Origin: Rhodobacter sp.
GTDB taxonomy: Bacteria; Pseudomonadota; Alphaproteobacteria; Rhodobacterales; Rhodobacteraceae
Direction of reading: 5' to 3'
Length of the DNA stretch: 34,655 nucleotides
Assembly: GCA_013821825.1 (NCBI GenBank)
Contig: PNJK01000037.1
Coordinates: forward strand, 1 to 34,655
Part shown: one piece after another, positions 7,713-16,219 of the stretch
How positions within the stretch are numbered: the stretch's first letter is position 1
Layout of the letters: the number at the start of each line of letters is the position of its first letter
Notes under the pieces: generated by a model
The model's input: only the letters and a program-made list of their open reading frames with translations
Told to the model about the DNA's origin: nothing
Database searches by the model: none
Program-made: the position numbers and the translations under genes

Positions 7713-8714
7713 ATGACGGTGAAAGTCGCCATCAACGGGTTCGGCCGCATTGGCCGCAACGTGCTGCGGGCTATCGTAGAATCGGGGCGCACTGACATCG
7801 AGGTCGTTGCGATCAACGATCTGGGTCCGGTCGAGACCAACGCGCATCTCTTGCGCTATGATTCGGTGCATGGTCGTTTCCCGGCCACGGTGACCACCGG
7901 CACCGACTGGATCGACGTCGGGCGCGGCCACATGCTGGTGACAGCGCTGAAGAACCCGGCCGACCTGCCGTGGTCGAATGTCGATATCGTCTTGGAATGT
8001 ACCGGCATCTTCACCTCGAAGGAAAAGTGTCAGGCGCATCTGGAAAACGGCTCGAAGCGGGTGCTGATCTCGGCCCCCGGTGAGGGTGCGGACAAGACCA
8101 TCGTCTATGGCGTGAACCATGACACGCTGACCAAGGCCGATCTGATCGTTTCCAACGCCTCGTGCACCACCAACTGCCTGTCGCCGGTGGCGCAGGTGCT
8201 GAACCAGGCAATCGGGATCGAGAAGGGGATGATGACCACCATCCACTCCTACACTGGCGACCAGCCGACGCTGGATACGATGCACAAGGACCTGTATCGC
8301 GGGCGTGCGGCGGCGCTGTCGATGATCCCGACCTCGACCGGAGCGGCAAAGGCCGTGGGTCTGGTGCTGCCCGAGTTGAAGGGCAAGCTGGACGGCTTTG
8401 CGATGCGGGTGCCGACGCCGAACGTTTCGGTGGTGGACCTGAAGTTCATCGCCAAGCGCGCAACGTCCGTGGAAGAAGTGAACGGAGCGATCAAGGCTGC
8501 GGCCGAGGGGCGGCTGAAGGGCATCCTTGGTTATACCCAGGAGAAGCTGGTTTCGTCGGATTTCAACCACGACTCGCATTCATCGGTGTTCCACATGGAC
8601 CAGACCAAGGTGATGGACGGGACCTTCGTGTCGATCCTGAGCTGGTATGACAACGAATGGGGCTTCTCAAATCGCATGGCTGATACAGCCGTAGCGATGG
8701 GCAAGTTGATCTGA
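7713..8714 (+). CDS. gap: Glyceraldehyde-3-phosphate dehydrogenase, type I
   Basis: A 333-aa enzyme of full family length, oxidising and phosphorylating glyceraldehyde-3-phosphate to 1,3-bisphosphoglycerate, or the reverse in gluconeogenesis and the Calvin cycle. The NAD(P)-binding Rossmann motif [10 protein letters not shown] lies at residues ~7-16; the catalytic [12 protein letters not shown] places the nucleophile at Cys151; [20 protein letters not shown] and the C-terminal [13 protein letters not shown] are intact. A GGAGGAAAG ribosome site precedes ATG 7713. Regulation is probably through the palindrome at 7665, and a terminator follows the stop. Confidence 0.98.
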   Translation: MTVKVAINGFGRIGRNVLRAIVESGRTDIEVVAINDLGPVETNAHLLRYDSVHGRFPATVTTGTDWIDVGRGHMLVTALKNPADLPWSNVDIVLECTGIFTSKEKCQAHLENGSKRVLISAPGEGADKTIVYGVNHDTLTKADLIVSNASCTTNCLSPVAQVLNQAIGIEKGMMTTIHSYTGDQPTLDTMHKDLYRGRAAALSMIPTSTGAAKAVGLVLPELKGKLDGFAMRVPTPNVSVVDLKFIAKRATSVEEVNGAIKAAAEGRLKGILGYTQEKLVSSDFNHDSHSSVFHMDQTKVMDGTFVSILSWYDNEWGFSNRMADTAVAMGKLI

Positions 8715-8735
8715 AACTGCTGAATTCTATCGGAA

Positions 8736-8762
8736 AAGGGCGCCCTCGGGCGCCCTCTTTCA
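8736..8762 (+). terminator. Rho-independent terminator of gap
   Basis: AAGGGCGCC-ctcg-GGCGCCCTC followed by TTT, 21 bp after the gap stop. The stem is very GC-rich (at least 7 uninterrupted pairs); the T-run is short. Confidence 0.8.
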
Positions 8763-8810
8763 TTGCCGAAGCTATGCGCCAGACGCATAGCCTCACCGCA
8801 GCATTGGGCG

Positions 8811-8838
8811 TTGTTAGCGCTATCGGTCTTCCTACATA
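8811..8838 (+). promoter_or_regulatory. Candidate promoter with overlapping operator for the DUF1127 gene
   Basis: TGTTAGCGCTATCG at 8812-8825 matches the palindrome upstream of gap in 12 of 14 positions. It overlaps a possible -35 TTGTTA (8811-8816) that is 16 bp from a possible -10 TACATA (8833-8838). The ATG lies about 50 bp downstream of the -10. A protein bound here would cover the -35 box, suggesting repression. The promoter boxes are a weak match; the palindrome is the stronger signal. Confidence 0.45.
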
Positions 8839-8889
8839 CTGACCATGCGAGGAGGACAAGCAGACCCCCGCGACTGAAAGGACGATAAG

Positions 8890-9060
8890 ATGATTACCGT
8901 GATCGACATGCTGAAGACCGCCGCCCGCAATTATGCGATGTATCGGACGACCCGCGACGAGATTGCCAACCTGCCGCTGGATGTGGCGTTGGATCTCGGC
9001 ATCTACCGGGGCGACGCCGACCGCATCGCACGCGAAGCCGTCTATGGCAAGGCCGCCTGA
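8890..9060 (+). CDS. DUF1127 small protein
   Basis: A 56-aa protein (MITVIDMLKTAARNYAMYR, then TRDEIANLPLDVALDLGIYRGD and ADRIAREAVYGKAA). The IAxLPxxxAxDLGIxRxD core is the arginine-rich DUF1127 motif. AAAGGA at 8877-8882 is the ribosome site. Family members are small helical proteins; in Rhodobacter sphaeroides a DUF1127 protein (CcaF1) binds RNA and affects sRNA maturation and stability, and others influence phosphate and carbon metabolism. It has its own candidate promoter and a strong terminator, so it appears monocistronic. The operator-like palindrome upstream is shared with gap. Confidence 0.9.
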   Translation: MITVIDMLKTAARNYAMYRTTRDEIANLPLDVALDLGIYRGDADRIAREAVYGKAA

Positions 9061-9084
9061 GGGCAGGCAAAGGACGCGACGATC

Positions 9085-9106
9085 CGGGGGCCCATGGGCC
9101 CCCTTT
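9085..9106 (+). terminator. Terminator hairpin after the DUF1127 gene
   Basis: GGGGGCC-catg-GGCCCCC followed by TTT, 25 bp after the stop. It sits 8 bp from the 3' end of the convergent coaD gene; on the coaD strand the hairpin is not followed by a T-run, so it mainly serves the plus strand. Confidence 0.82.
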
Positions 9107-9111
9107 GCATG

Positions 9112-9603
9112 TCAGCCGAACTTGGCCTTCAAGGCGACGACAACGGGGGGCGTCACGAACTTCGACACATCCCCGCCCAGTCGGGCGATTTCCTTCACCA
9201 GCTTCGAGGCAATCGCCTGACGGCGCGCGTCGGCCATCATGAAGACGGTCTCGATACTGGAATCGAGCGCGCGATTCATGCCGACCATCTGGAATTCGTA
9301 TTCGAAATCAGCCACCGCCCGAAGGCCGCGAAGAATCAGCGTGGCGCCGACATCGCGGGCGCAGTCGATCAGAAGGTTCTCGAACGGATGCACGATGATC
9401 TCGCCGCCGGTCTTGGCGGTGATCGCGGCGCATTCGGCCTCGATCATCGCCACGCGCTCATCCAGGGTGAAAAGCGGGCCCTTGTCGCGGTTGATCGCGA
9501 CGCCGATAACCAGACGGTCGACCAGCGCCATGGCGCGCTGGATGATGTCGACATGGCCGAGGGTGACCGGATCAAAGGTTCCCGGGTAAAGCCCGATGCG
9601 CAT
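9112..9603 (-). CDS. coaD: Phosphopantetheine adenylyltransferase
   Basis: A 163-aa nucleotidyltransferase transferring AMP from ATP to 4'-phosphopantetheine, giving dephospho-CoA, the penultimate step of CoA synthesis. The start MRIGLYPGTFDPVTLGHVDII contains the T/HxGH nucleotide-binding motif (here TLGHVD). Further landmarks are DRLVIGVAINRDKGPLF, ILRGLRAVADFEYEFQM (RG-R-x-x-x-D-F) and the ADARRQAIASKLVKEIA segment (ISSS-like site). Length matches bacterial PPAT (~160 aa). A GGGG stretch precedes the ATG. It faces the DUF1127 gene convergently. Confidence 0.97.
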   Translation of the reverse strand: MRIGLYPGTFDPVTLGHVDIIQRAMALVDRLVIGVAINRDKGPLFTLDERVAMIEAECAAITAKTGGEIIVHPFENLLIDCARDVGATLILRGLRAVADFEYEFQMVGMNRALDSSIETVFMMADARRQAIASKLVKEIARLGGDVSKFVTPPVVVALKAKFG

Positions 9604-9696
9604 GGTTTACCCCTTCTGACCCCGCTGCCGCAGCAGGCAACAATATCGACCGTCTGCGTGCAAGCAAAAACCTGCCGCGCCTCGCGGCTTGCGAGC

Positions 9697-9732
9697 GCTT
9701 CCTGCCGGGTCGCGACCGGCGCAGCAGGAAGC
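9697..9732. repeat. Nine-bp perfect inverted repeat between the CBS gene and coaD
   Basis: GCTTCCTGC and GCAGGAAGC flank an 18-base centre that is itself palindromic (GGTCGCGACC). The structure begins 6 bp beyond the CBS-gene stop. It lacks a T-run, so it may be a processing or Rho-linked 3' end structure rather than a classical terminator. Confidence 0.5.
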
Positions 9733-9738
9733 GGCGGC

Positions 9739-10173
9739 CTAGAAGCCCTTGATCATGCCTTCCAGCGCGTCCTTTTCGGCGGAAAGCTCCATCAACCGGG
9801 CCTTCACCACATCCCCGATCGAGATCAGTCCGACCATCTGGTCGCCCTCCATCACCGGCATGTGGCGGAACCGGCCTTCGGTCATCCGGCCCAGCACCTC
9901 ATCGGTGCTTTCGTTGCGGGTGCAGGAGACGATCTTCGCCGTCATCAGCGAATCTACCGTATCCGACAGGCAGGAAGCGCCAAGCCTGCCAAGTTCGCGG
10001 ACGATATCGCGTTCGGAAATGATTCCGGCGACGCGCTTGCCGTCGGGCGAGACGACGACCGCCCCGATCCGCCGCGATGACAGCAGTTCCGCCGCCTTGC
10101 TGACAGTGGTTCCGGGCGGGACGGTCACAACCGCGTAGTCCCCCTTGGACTTGAGGATTTGTTGCACGAGCAT
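9739..10173 (-). CDS. CBS-pair domain protein
   Basis: A 144-aa protein made of two CBS motifs. The start MLVQQILKSKGDYAVVTVPP follows a GGAGG site about 12 bases upstream; an earlier in-frame codon would add an unconserved tail. CBS1 spans ~residues 10-70 (TVSKAAELLSSRRIGAVVV, GIISERDIVREL). CBS2 spans ~76-130 (SLMTAKIVSCTRNESTDEVL, FRHMPVMEGDQMVGLISIGD). Stand-alone CBS pairs bind adenine nucleotides (AMP/ATP, NADH or SAM) and often tune partner enzymes or act as energy sensors. There is no partner domain in this protein and the neighbours do not name one. It lies 56 bp downstream of the LysR gene and may be co-transcribed. Confidence 0.9.
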   Translation of the reverse strand: MLVQQILKSKGDYAVVTVPPGTTVSKAAELLSSRRIGAVVVSPDGKRVAGIISERDIVRELGRLGASCLSDTVDSLMTAKIVSCTRNESTDEVLGRMTEGRFRHMPVMEGDQMVGLISIGDVVKARLMELSAEKDALEGMIKGF

Positions 10174-10229
10174 GGGACGGCCCCTCCTCCAGACCGGAGG
10201 GTAAGCGTCAGCCTCGCAAGGGGATTCTG

Positions 10230-11135
10230 TCAAGCCTGCGTTTCAGCGGAGCGCACCGCGCCTTCCAGGCGCGCCATCTCGGCCCGGACCTCACCGGTCA
10301 GCTGGTCGGCAAAGCGGTTCAGCCGGTCCAGCCGCCCGTCGCCTTCATGCCGGATCAGCCAGAAAGCGCGGGTCAGATGGATGCGGTCGGGAATGACACG
10401 GACCAGCTCCGGCGCGGTCGGCAGGGCGAAATCGTGGACGATCCCAATCCCCGCCCCGTGGCGGAGCCAGTTCAGCTGCACCGAGACCGAGTTCGACGTC
10501 AGTGTGGCGGGCCCTGCCCCGATCTCGGCCAGGTAGTCGAGTTCCTTGTCGAAGATCATGTCGGGGATATAACCGACAAAGCGGTGGTGGCGCAGATCTT
10601 CCGGTCCCCGAAACGGGTGCGCGGCAAGATAGGCGCGGCTGGCGGCAAGGTGCAGCTGGTAGTCGGTCAGCTTCTGCACGGTCAGCCGCCCGGCTTCGGG
10701 GCGTGAGACCGCTATGGCCATGTCGGCTTCGCGCTTGGACAGGTTGAAGACCCTGGGAAGTGCGACGATCTGCACCTCCAGCCCCGGGTTCGCGTCGCAG
10801 ATGCGCGCCAGGACCTGCGGCAGAAGGTAATTCGCGCAGCCGTCCGGGGCGCCAATGCGGATCTGCCCGGTCAGGCCACCCGGGCCAGAGAGGCTTTCTC
10901 CGGCACCGAGGGTTGCACGTTCGGCGGCTTCGGCGTGGGGGACAAGGCGGGTGCCTTCCTCGGTCAGGGCATAGCCCTGCGGCGACTTGGCGAACAGGCG
11001 CGCCCCGGTCGCTTCCTCCAGCCGGGCGATGCGGCGGCCTACGGTGGCCGGATCGACTTTCAGCCGCTTGCCAGCCGCCGACAGGCTTTCGGTCCGCGCC
11101 ACGGCCAGAAAGATGCGCAGGTCGTCCCAGTCCAT
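10230..11135 (-). CDS. LysR-family regulator, likely controlling mmsA
   Basis: A 301-aa LysR-type transcription factor. The N-terminal winged HTH (MDWDDLRIFLAVARTESLSA, AAGKRLKVDPATVGRRIARL, TGARLFAKSPQGYALTEEG) occupies residues ~1-62. The effector-binding domain starts at ~90 (LTGQIRIGAPDGCANYLLP) and includes the type 2 PBP fold (ADMAIAVSRPEAGRLTVQKL). It is divergently transcribed from mmsA across 105 bp containing a TTGCA-N4-TGCAA palindrome, the usual layout for a LysR protein and its target. The effector is unknown; a branched-chain amino-acid, propanoate or inositol catabolite would fit mmsA. Confidence 0.92.
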   Translation of the reverse strand: MDWDDLRIFLAVARTESLSAAGKRLKVDPATVGRRIARLEEATGARLFAKSPQGYALTEEGTRLVPHAEAAERATLGAGESLSGPGGLTGQIRIGAPDGCANYLLPQVLARICDANPGLEVQIVALPRVFNLSKREADMAIAVSRPEAGRLTVQKLTDYQLHLAASRAYLAAHPFRGPEDLRHHRFVGYIPDMIFDKELDYLAEIGAGPATLTSNSVSVQLNWLRHGAGIGIVHDFALPTAPELVRVIPDRIHLTRAFWLIRHEGDGRLDRLNRFADQLTGEVRAEMARLEGAVRSAETQA

Positions 11136-11149
11136 GCTGGCCCCTTATC

Positions 11150-11163
11150 TTGCAATAATGCAA
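11150..11163. promoter_or_regulatory. LysR-type palindrome in the regulator/mmsA intergenic region
   Basis: TTGCAATAATGCAA: perfect 5-bp arms around ATAA, containing a T-N11-A spacing typical of LysR boxes. It lies 14 bp upstream of the LysR start codon and 77 bp upstream of the mmsA ATG, so it could serve autoregulation and mmsA activation. Confidence 0.55.
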
Positions 11164-11186
11164 AACCCTTTTGGGATATTTCCGCT

Positions 11187-11214
11187 TTGTCTGGCGTTTC
11201 CGCAAGTGTAAAAC
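11187..11214 (+). promoter_or_regulatory. Candidate mmsA promoter
   Basis: TTGTCT (11187-11192), 16 bp, then TAAAAC (11209-11214), 26 bp before the mmsA ATG. The match to sigma70-type boxes is moderate; position relative to the LysR palindrome (~24 bp upstream of the -35) supports it. Confidence 0.35.
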
Positions 11215-11240
11215 GGCCCCAGCATATTCGGGAGGATTCC

Positions 11241-12740
11241 ATGCAAGAGATCGGTCACTGGATCAACGGACAACTGGTCAAAGGCACTTCGGGCCGTTTT
11301 GCCGATGTCTACAACCCCGCCACAGGCGAAGTTCAGGCGCGGGTCGCGCTGGCAACGGTTGCAGAACTGGATCACGCGATCCGGGAGGCCGCGAAGGCGC
11401 AGGTTGGCTGGGCCGCCACCAACCCGCAGCGCCGGGCGCGGGTGATGATGGCCTTTGGTGACCTGATCAACCGGAACATGGAAAAGCTGGCGGAACTTGT
11501 CAGCCGCGAACATGGCAAGACCATCCCCGACGCCAAGGGCGACGTGCAGCGCGGCCTTGAGGTGATCGAGGTCTGCATGGGCGCACCCGCGATGCTCAAG
11601 GGCGAAATGATGGACAGCGCCGGTCCCGGCATCGACCTTTACGCGATGCGCCAGCCGCTGGGCGTGGTTGCGGGCATCACCCCTTTCAACTTTCCCGCGA
11701 TGATCCCGCTTTGGAAGATAGGCCCTGCTCTCTCCTCGGGCAACGCGATGATTCTGAAGCCGTCCGAGCGTTGCCCCTCGACCTCGCTTTACCTTGCGGA
11801 ACTGCTGAAAGAAGCAGGGCTGCCGGATGGCGTGTTGCAGGTGGTGAACGGCGACAAGGAAGTGGTCGATGGCATTCTGGACAACCCGATCATTCAGGGT
11901 GTGGGCTTTGTCGGGTCGACCCCGATTGCGCAGTACATCTATGGCCGCGCGGCCACGAACGGCAAGCGGGCGCAGTGCTTTGGCGGTGCCAAGAACCACA
12001 TGATCATCATGCCGGATGCCGATCTGGACAAGGCTGCGGATGCGCTGGTCGGTGCGGGCTATGGGGCTGCGGGCGAACGCTGCATGGCAATTTCGGTCGC
12101 GGTACCGGTCGGTCAGAAGACGGCGGATGCGCTGATCGAGCGGCTGATCCCCCGGATCGAGAAGTTGAAGGTCGGCCCCTATACCGCTGGAAACGATGTG
12201 GATTTCGGGCCACTGATCACCAAGCAGGCGCAAGAGCGGGTGCTGGGTCTGATCAACTCGGGTGTCGAACAGGGTGCGAAGCTGGTGATCGATGGCCGTG
12301 GCCTGAAGATCCAGGGTTATGAGAACGGCTTCTTCGTCGGCGCCTCGCTGTTCGACAACGTTACCCCGGACATGGACATCTACAAGCAGGAGATCTTCGG
12401 GCCGGTCCTCTCGACCGTCCGCGCCGGGTCCTATGACGCTGCGCTGAAGCTGGTGATGGACAACGAATACGGCAACGGGACCGCGATCTACACGGCAGAT
12501 GGCGACACGGCGCGTGATTTTGCGTCCCGTGTCAACGTCGGCATGGTGGGGATCAACTTCCCGATCCCCGTGCCGCTGTCATATTTCAGCTTCGGTGGCT
12601 GGAAGCGTTCGGCCTTCGGCGATCTGAACCAGTACGGGCCGGATGCGTTCAAGTTCTACACCAAGACCAAGACCGTGACCGCGCGCTGGTTCAGCGGCAT
12701 CAAGGACGGGTCAAGCCTGAACTTCAAGGCGCTGGACTGA
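11241..12740 (+). CDS. mmsA: Methylmalonate-semialdehyde dehydrogenase (CoA-acylating)
   Basis: A 499-aa aldehyde dehydrogenase converting methylmalonate semialdehyde or malonate semialdehyde plus CoA and NAD to propionyl-CoA or acetyl-CoA, in valine, thymine and inositol breakdown. The start MQEIGHWINGQLVKGTSGRF follows GGGAGGA. Typical MMSDH features are GVVAGITPFNFPAMIPLWK, ILKPSERCPSTS, GFVGSTPIAQYIY and the catalytic GERCMAIS with Cys281, where the Arg before Cys is characteristic of MMSDH. The C-terminal GGWKRSAFGDLNQYGPDAF is also typical. It is divergent from a LysR regulator and ends at a perfect terminator. Confidence 0.95.
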   Translation: MQEIGHWINGQLVKGTSGRFADVYNPATGEVQARVALATVAELDHAIREAAKAQVGWAATNPQRRARVMMAFGDLINRNMEKLAELVSREHGKTIPDAKGDVQRGLEVIEVCMGAPAMLKGEMMDSAGPGIDLYAMRQPLGVVAGITPFNFPAMIPLWKIGPALSSGNAMILKPSERCPSTSLYLAELLKEAGLPDGVLQVVNGDKEVVDGILDNPIIQGVGFVGSTPIAQYIYGRAATNGKRAQCFGGAKNHMIIMPDADLDKAADALVGAGYGAAGERCMAISVAVPVGQKTADALIERLIPRIEKLKVGPYTAGNDVDFGPLITKQAQERVLGLINSGVEQGAKLVIDGRGLKIQGYENGFFVGASLFDNVTPDMDIYKQEIFGPVLSTVRAGSYDAALKLVMDNEYGNGTAIYTADGDTARDFASRVNVGMVGINFPIPVPLSYFSFGGWKRSAFGDLNQYGPDAFKFYTKTKTVTARWFSGIKDGSSLNFKALD

Positions 12741-12766
12741 GCTGAACCTGTTGATTTGATTTGTGG

Positions 12767-12801
12767 AAGGCGCGGAACCGGAATCGGTTCCGCGCCTTTG
12801 C
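12767..12801 (+). terminator. Perfect 14-bp terminator hairpin of mmsA
   Basis: AAGGCGCGGAACCG-gaat-CGGTTCCGCGCCTT: uninterrupted 14-bp stem with a 4-base loop, followed by a short TTT. It starts 26 bp after the mmsA stop. Confidence 0.92.
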
Positions 12802-12925
12802 ATGCGCGCCAGAAAATCGGCGCGATGGCAGCAAGCTGCCGAGGACCGGCGTCAGGCCAGAACGAGGGTGGAACCGGATCATCGGCTGCGGCATTGTTGC
12901 TGCAGATCAATTGCAGGAGTTTCCC

Positions 12926-13264
12926 ATGGCCCGCCCGCGCGCCCTCGTTGCCATCGCCCTTGCCGTCGGCGCCTTGATGATCAGCGTTCCGGCCGAAGCC
13001 AAGAACAAGCATTGCCCGCCAGGACTTGCCAAGAAAGCCGTGCCTTGCGTCCCGCCGGGCCAGGTCGGCAAGTCGTGGCAACGTGGCGACCGGGTGGACG
13101 ACACCTATATCCTGATCCCCCGCTCCGACTGGGACCGCTGGAATCTGCGTGACTATGACGACGGCAGCACCTATCTGCGCGTCGACAACCAGATCCTGCG
13201 TGTCATGCGTGACACGCTGACGGTGATCGAGGCTGTGCGCATCATCGACCGGGTGCTGGACTGA
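12926..13264 (+). CDS. Secreted RcnB-family protein
   Basis: A 112-aa protein with a clear Sec signal peptide (MARPRALVAIALAVGALMIS, cleavage likely after VPAEA). The mature part starts KNKHCPPGLAKKAVPCVPPG, with two cysteines, followed by DTYILIPRSDWDRWNLRDYD and STYLRVDNQILRVMRDTLTV. That tail matches the RcnB (nickel/cobalt homeostasis periplasmic protein) fold pattern Y..I....W.R..L.....G..Y.RV....L. The start has a GCAGGAG ribosome site. It ends 3 bp from the convergent uvrA stop. The RcnB name describes fold similarity; a metal role is not shown by the sequence. Confidence 0.85.
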   Translation: MARPRALVAIALAVGALMISVPAEAKNKHCPPGLAKKAVPCVPPGQVGKSWQRGDRVDDTYILIPRSDWDRWNLRDYDDGSTYLRVDNQILRVMRDTLTVIEAVRIIDRVLD

Positions 13265-13267
13265 CGC

Positions 13268-16132
13268 CTATTCCGCCGCCATCTTCCTGGGTCGAAGAAG
13301 GTCCTTCAGATAACGGCCGGTGTGGCTCGCCTCGACCTTGACGATGTCTTCCGGGGTGCCGGTGGCGACGATCTCACCGCCGCCGTCGCCGCCTTCGGGG
13401 CCGATATCGATGACCCAGTCGGCCGTCTTCACCACGTCGAGGTTGTGTTCGATCACGATCACAGTGTTCCCTTGTTCCACAAGAGAATGAAGGACTTCCA
13501 GCAGTTTCCTCACGTCTTCGAAGTGCAGGCCGGTGGTTGGTTCGTCCAGGATGTAAAGCGTGCGGCCTGTGGCGCGGCGGGAAAGTTCCTTGGACAGCTT
13601 CACCCGCTGAGCTTCGCCGCCTGACAGGGTGGTGGCCTGCTGGCCGACCTTGATATAGCCAAGACCCACCTCACACAGCGCATCCATCTTTTCCCGGATC
13701 GCCGGGACGGCCTGAAAGAAGGATTTCGCATCTTCACAGGTCATATCAAGAACGTTGGCTATGCTTTTGTTCTTGAACTTCACTTCCAGTGTTTCGCGGT
13801 TGTAGCGCTGACCCTTGCAAGTCTCGCAGGTCACATAGACGTCGGGCAGGAAGTTCATCTCGATCTTCAGGACCCCGTCGCCCTGGCAGGCCTCGCACCG
13901 CCCACCCTTGACGTTGAAGCTGAACCGGCCCGGCTGATATCCGCGTGCCTTGGATTCCGGCAGGCCTGCGAACCAGTCGCGAATCGGGGTGAAGGCACCG
14001 GTGTAGGTGGCGGGGTTTGACCGGGGGGTGCGGCCGATGGCGCGCTGGTCGATGTCGATGACCTTGTCGAGGTGTTCGAAGCCCTTGATCGTCTCGCAGG
14101 GCGCCGGGGTTTCGTGCGCGCCGTTCAGGCGGCCGGCGGCGGTCTTGTAAAGCGTCTCGATGGTCAGCGACGACTTGCCGCCGCCAGACACGCCGGTCAC
14201 GCAGACGAATTTGCCCAAGGGGAACTCGGCGGTCACATTCTTCAGGTTGTTCCCTGTCGCGCCGACCACGGTCAGTTTCTTCCCATTGCCCTTGCGGCGG
14301 GTCTTCGGCACCGAGATTTCGCGGTTGCCTGACAGATATTGGCCGGTCAGGCTTGCGGGGTCGGCGGCGACCTCGGCGGGTGTGCCATGGCTGACCACCA
14401 TGCCGCCATGCACCCCGGCACCCGGCCCCATGTCGAAGACGTAATCCGCCTCGCGGATCGCGTCTTCGTCATGCTCCACCACCAGAACGGTGTTGCCGGC
14501 ATCGCGCAGGTTCTTCAGCGTCGTCAGCAACCGGGCGTTGTCGCGCTGGTGCAAACCGATGGAGGGTTCGTCCAGCACATAAAGCACGCCCGTAAGGCCC
14601 GAACCGATCTGGCTGGCAAGCCGGATGCGTTGCGATTCCCCACCAGAAAGGGTGCCGGCGGCGCGGCTCATCGTCAGGTAGTTCAGGCCGACATTCACAA
14701 GGAATCCAAGACGTTCACGGATTTCCTTCAGAATCGCACGGGCGATTTCATTCTGCTGTTTGGTCAGTGTTTCAGCCACACCTTCGATCCAGGCAAAGGC
14801 TTCGGTGATCGACATCTGCACCACCTGGCCGATGTGCAGCTTGGCGATCTTGACGGCCAGCGCCTCGGGCTTCAGGCGGTAGCCGCCACAAGCGCCACAG
14901 GCGCGGTTGGCCTGATAACGCTCCATTTCCTCGCGGGACCAGGCAGAATCCGTCTCGCGGTAGCGGCGTTCCATGTTGGGGATGATGCCTTCGTAGACGC
15001 GCTTGACCTGGTAGACCCGGCCGCCCTCGTCATAGCGGAACTGGATCTCCTCGCCCTTCGAGCCTTGCAGGAAGAGGTCCTTTACCGTGTCCGGCAGGTC
15101 TTTCCACTTGGACTTCAGATTGAAACCGTAATGATTGGAAAGCGCCTCCATGGTCTGGGTCAGGTAAGGCGATTTCGACTTGGACCATGGGGCGATCGCA
15201 CCCTGCAGCAGGGTCAGGTTCTGGTCGGGGACAACAAGCCGGTCGTCAAAGAAAAGCTCGACCCCAAGGCCGTCGCAGGCCGGGCAGGCCCCGAATGGGG
15301 CGTTGAAGCTGAACAGGCGCGGCTCGATCTCGGCGATTGTGAAGCCGGAAACCGGGCAGGCGAATTTCTCGGAATAGGTGATGCGGGTGGAATCCTCGCC
15401 TTCCCTGGTTTCGGCAAGTTCGATCACCGCGATCCCGTCGGCAAGGTTCAGGGCCGTGCGGAAACTGTCGGCCAGCCGCGTCTCGATCCCTTCCTTCACC
15501 ACGATCCGGTCGACCACCACGTCGATGTTGTGACGAAATTTCTTGTCCAGAACCGGCGGGTCTTCGAGTTCGTGGAAGCTGCCGTTAACCTTGACGCGCT
15601 GGAAACCCTGCTTGCGCAGGTCAAGGAATTCCTTTTTGTACTCGCCCTTCCGGTCGCGGATGATCGGGGCCAGGAGGTAGGCGCGGGTGCCTTCGGGCAT
15701 CGTCATCACGGCATCAACCATGTCCTGCACCTGCATGGCCGTGATCGGCAGGCCGGTTGCCGGGCTGTAGGGCGTGCCGACGCGGGCGAAAAGCAGGCGG
15801 AGGTAGTCGTAGATCTCGGTCACCGTGCCGACGGTGGAACGGGGGTTCTTCGAGGTGGTCTTCTGCTCGATGGAAATCGCGGGACTAAGACCAGAGATAT
15901 GGTCGACGTCAGGTTTTCCCATCATATCAAGGAATTGCCGGGCATATGCCGACAACGATTCGACATAGCGACGCTGGCCTTCGGCGTAGATCGTGTCGAA
16001 GGCCAGCGACGACTTGCCCGACCCCGAAAGCCCGGTGATCACCACCAGCCGGTCGCGGGGAATGCTGACATCCACGCCCTTGAGGTTATGCTCGCGGGCG
16101 CCCCGTACCTCGATGAACTTCTGTTCGGCCAT
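13268..16132 (-). CDS. uvrA: Excinuclease ABC subunit A
   Basis: A 954-aa damage-recognition ATPase of nucleotide excision repair, working with UvrB and UvrC. The start [20 protein letters not shown] at 16132 follows a GGGGG stretch; the frame remains open upstream only as antisense to the MFS gene. Walker [10 protein letters not shown] is at residues 34-42. Zinc-binding cysteines are visible in ACPACDG, CGACGG and the C-terminal CEACQGDG...CETCKGQ. Both ABC signatures ([16 protein letters not shown] and [18 protein letters not shown]) and both Walker B segments ([26 protein letters not shown]) are present. An SOS box lies 64 bp upstream, indicating LexA control. Confidence 0.98.
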   Translation of the reverse strand: MAEQKFIEVRGAREHNLKGVDVSIPRDRLVVITGLSGSGKSSLAFDTIYAEGQRRYVESLSAYARQFLDMMGKPDVDHISGLSPAISIEQKTTSKNPRSTVGTVTEIYDYLRLLFARVGTPYSPATGLPITAMQVQDMVDAVMTMPEGTRAYLLAPIIRDRKGEYKKEFLDLRKQGFQRVKVNGSFHELEDPPVLDKKFRHNIDVVVDRIVVKEGIETRLADSFRTALNLADGIAVIELAETREGEDSTRITYSEKFACPVSGFTIAEIEPRLFSFNAPFGACPACDGLGVELFFDDRLVVPDQNLTLLQGAIAPWSKSKSPYLTQTMEALSNHYGFNLKSKWKDLPDTVKDLFLQGSKGEEIQFRYDEGGRVYQVKRVYEGIIPNMERRYRETDSAWSREEMERYQANRACGACGGYRLKPEALAVKIAKLHIGQVVQMSITEAFAWIEGVAETLTKQQNEIARAILKEIRERLGFLVNVGLNYLTMSRAAGTLSGGESQRIRLASQIGSGLTGVLYVLDEPSIGLHQRDNARLLTTLKNLRDAGNTVLVVEHDEDAIREADYVFDMGPGAGVHGGMVVSHGTPAEVAADPASLTGQYLSGNREISVPKTRRKGNGKKLTVVGATGNNLKNVTAEFPLGKFVCVTGVSGGGKSSLTIETLYKTAAGRLNGAHETPAPCETIKGFEHLDKVIDIDQRAIGRTPRSNPATYTGAFTPIRDWFAGLPESKARGYQPGRFSFNVKGGRCEACQGDGVLKIEMNFLPDVYVTCETCKGQRYNRETLEVKFKNKSIANVLDMTCEDAKSFFQAVPAIREKMDALCEVGLGYIKVGQQATTLSGGEAQRVKLSKELSRRATGRTLYILDEPTTGLHFEDVRKLLEVLHSLVEQGNTVIVIEHNLDVVKTADWVIDIGPEGGDGGGEIVATGTPEDIVKVEASHTGRYLKDLLRPRKMAAE

Positions 16133-16189
16133 GATCACCCCCGGATGCCGCGCCACAGATAGTGTGTTGCGGCCGAGTCTCCAACCAGA

Positions 16190-16219
16190 ATTTGTGAACG
16201 AAAAGAGAACGAACGTCAA
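16190..16219 (-). promoter_or_regulatory. uvrA promoter with alphaproteobacterial SOS (LexA) box
   Basis: GAAC-N7-GAAC at 16196-16210 (GTTC-N7-GTTC on the uvrA strand) is the direct-repeat LexA operator known for alphaproteobacteria. On the minus strand a TTGACG -35 box (16214-16219) is immediately upstream and the repeat occupies the -35/-10 spacer. The -10 is less clear (CAAATT or ACAAAT near 16190). The -35 overlaps the final codons of the upstream MFS gene. Confidence 0.8.

Noticed and set aside
14339-16162. A 607-codon plus-strand open frame opposite uvrA
   Set aside because: Antisense shadow of an unambiguous UvrA; no recognisable domain.
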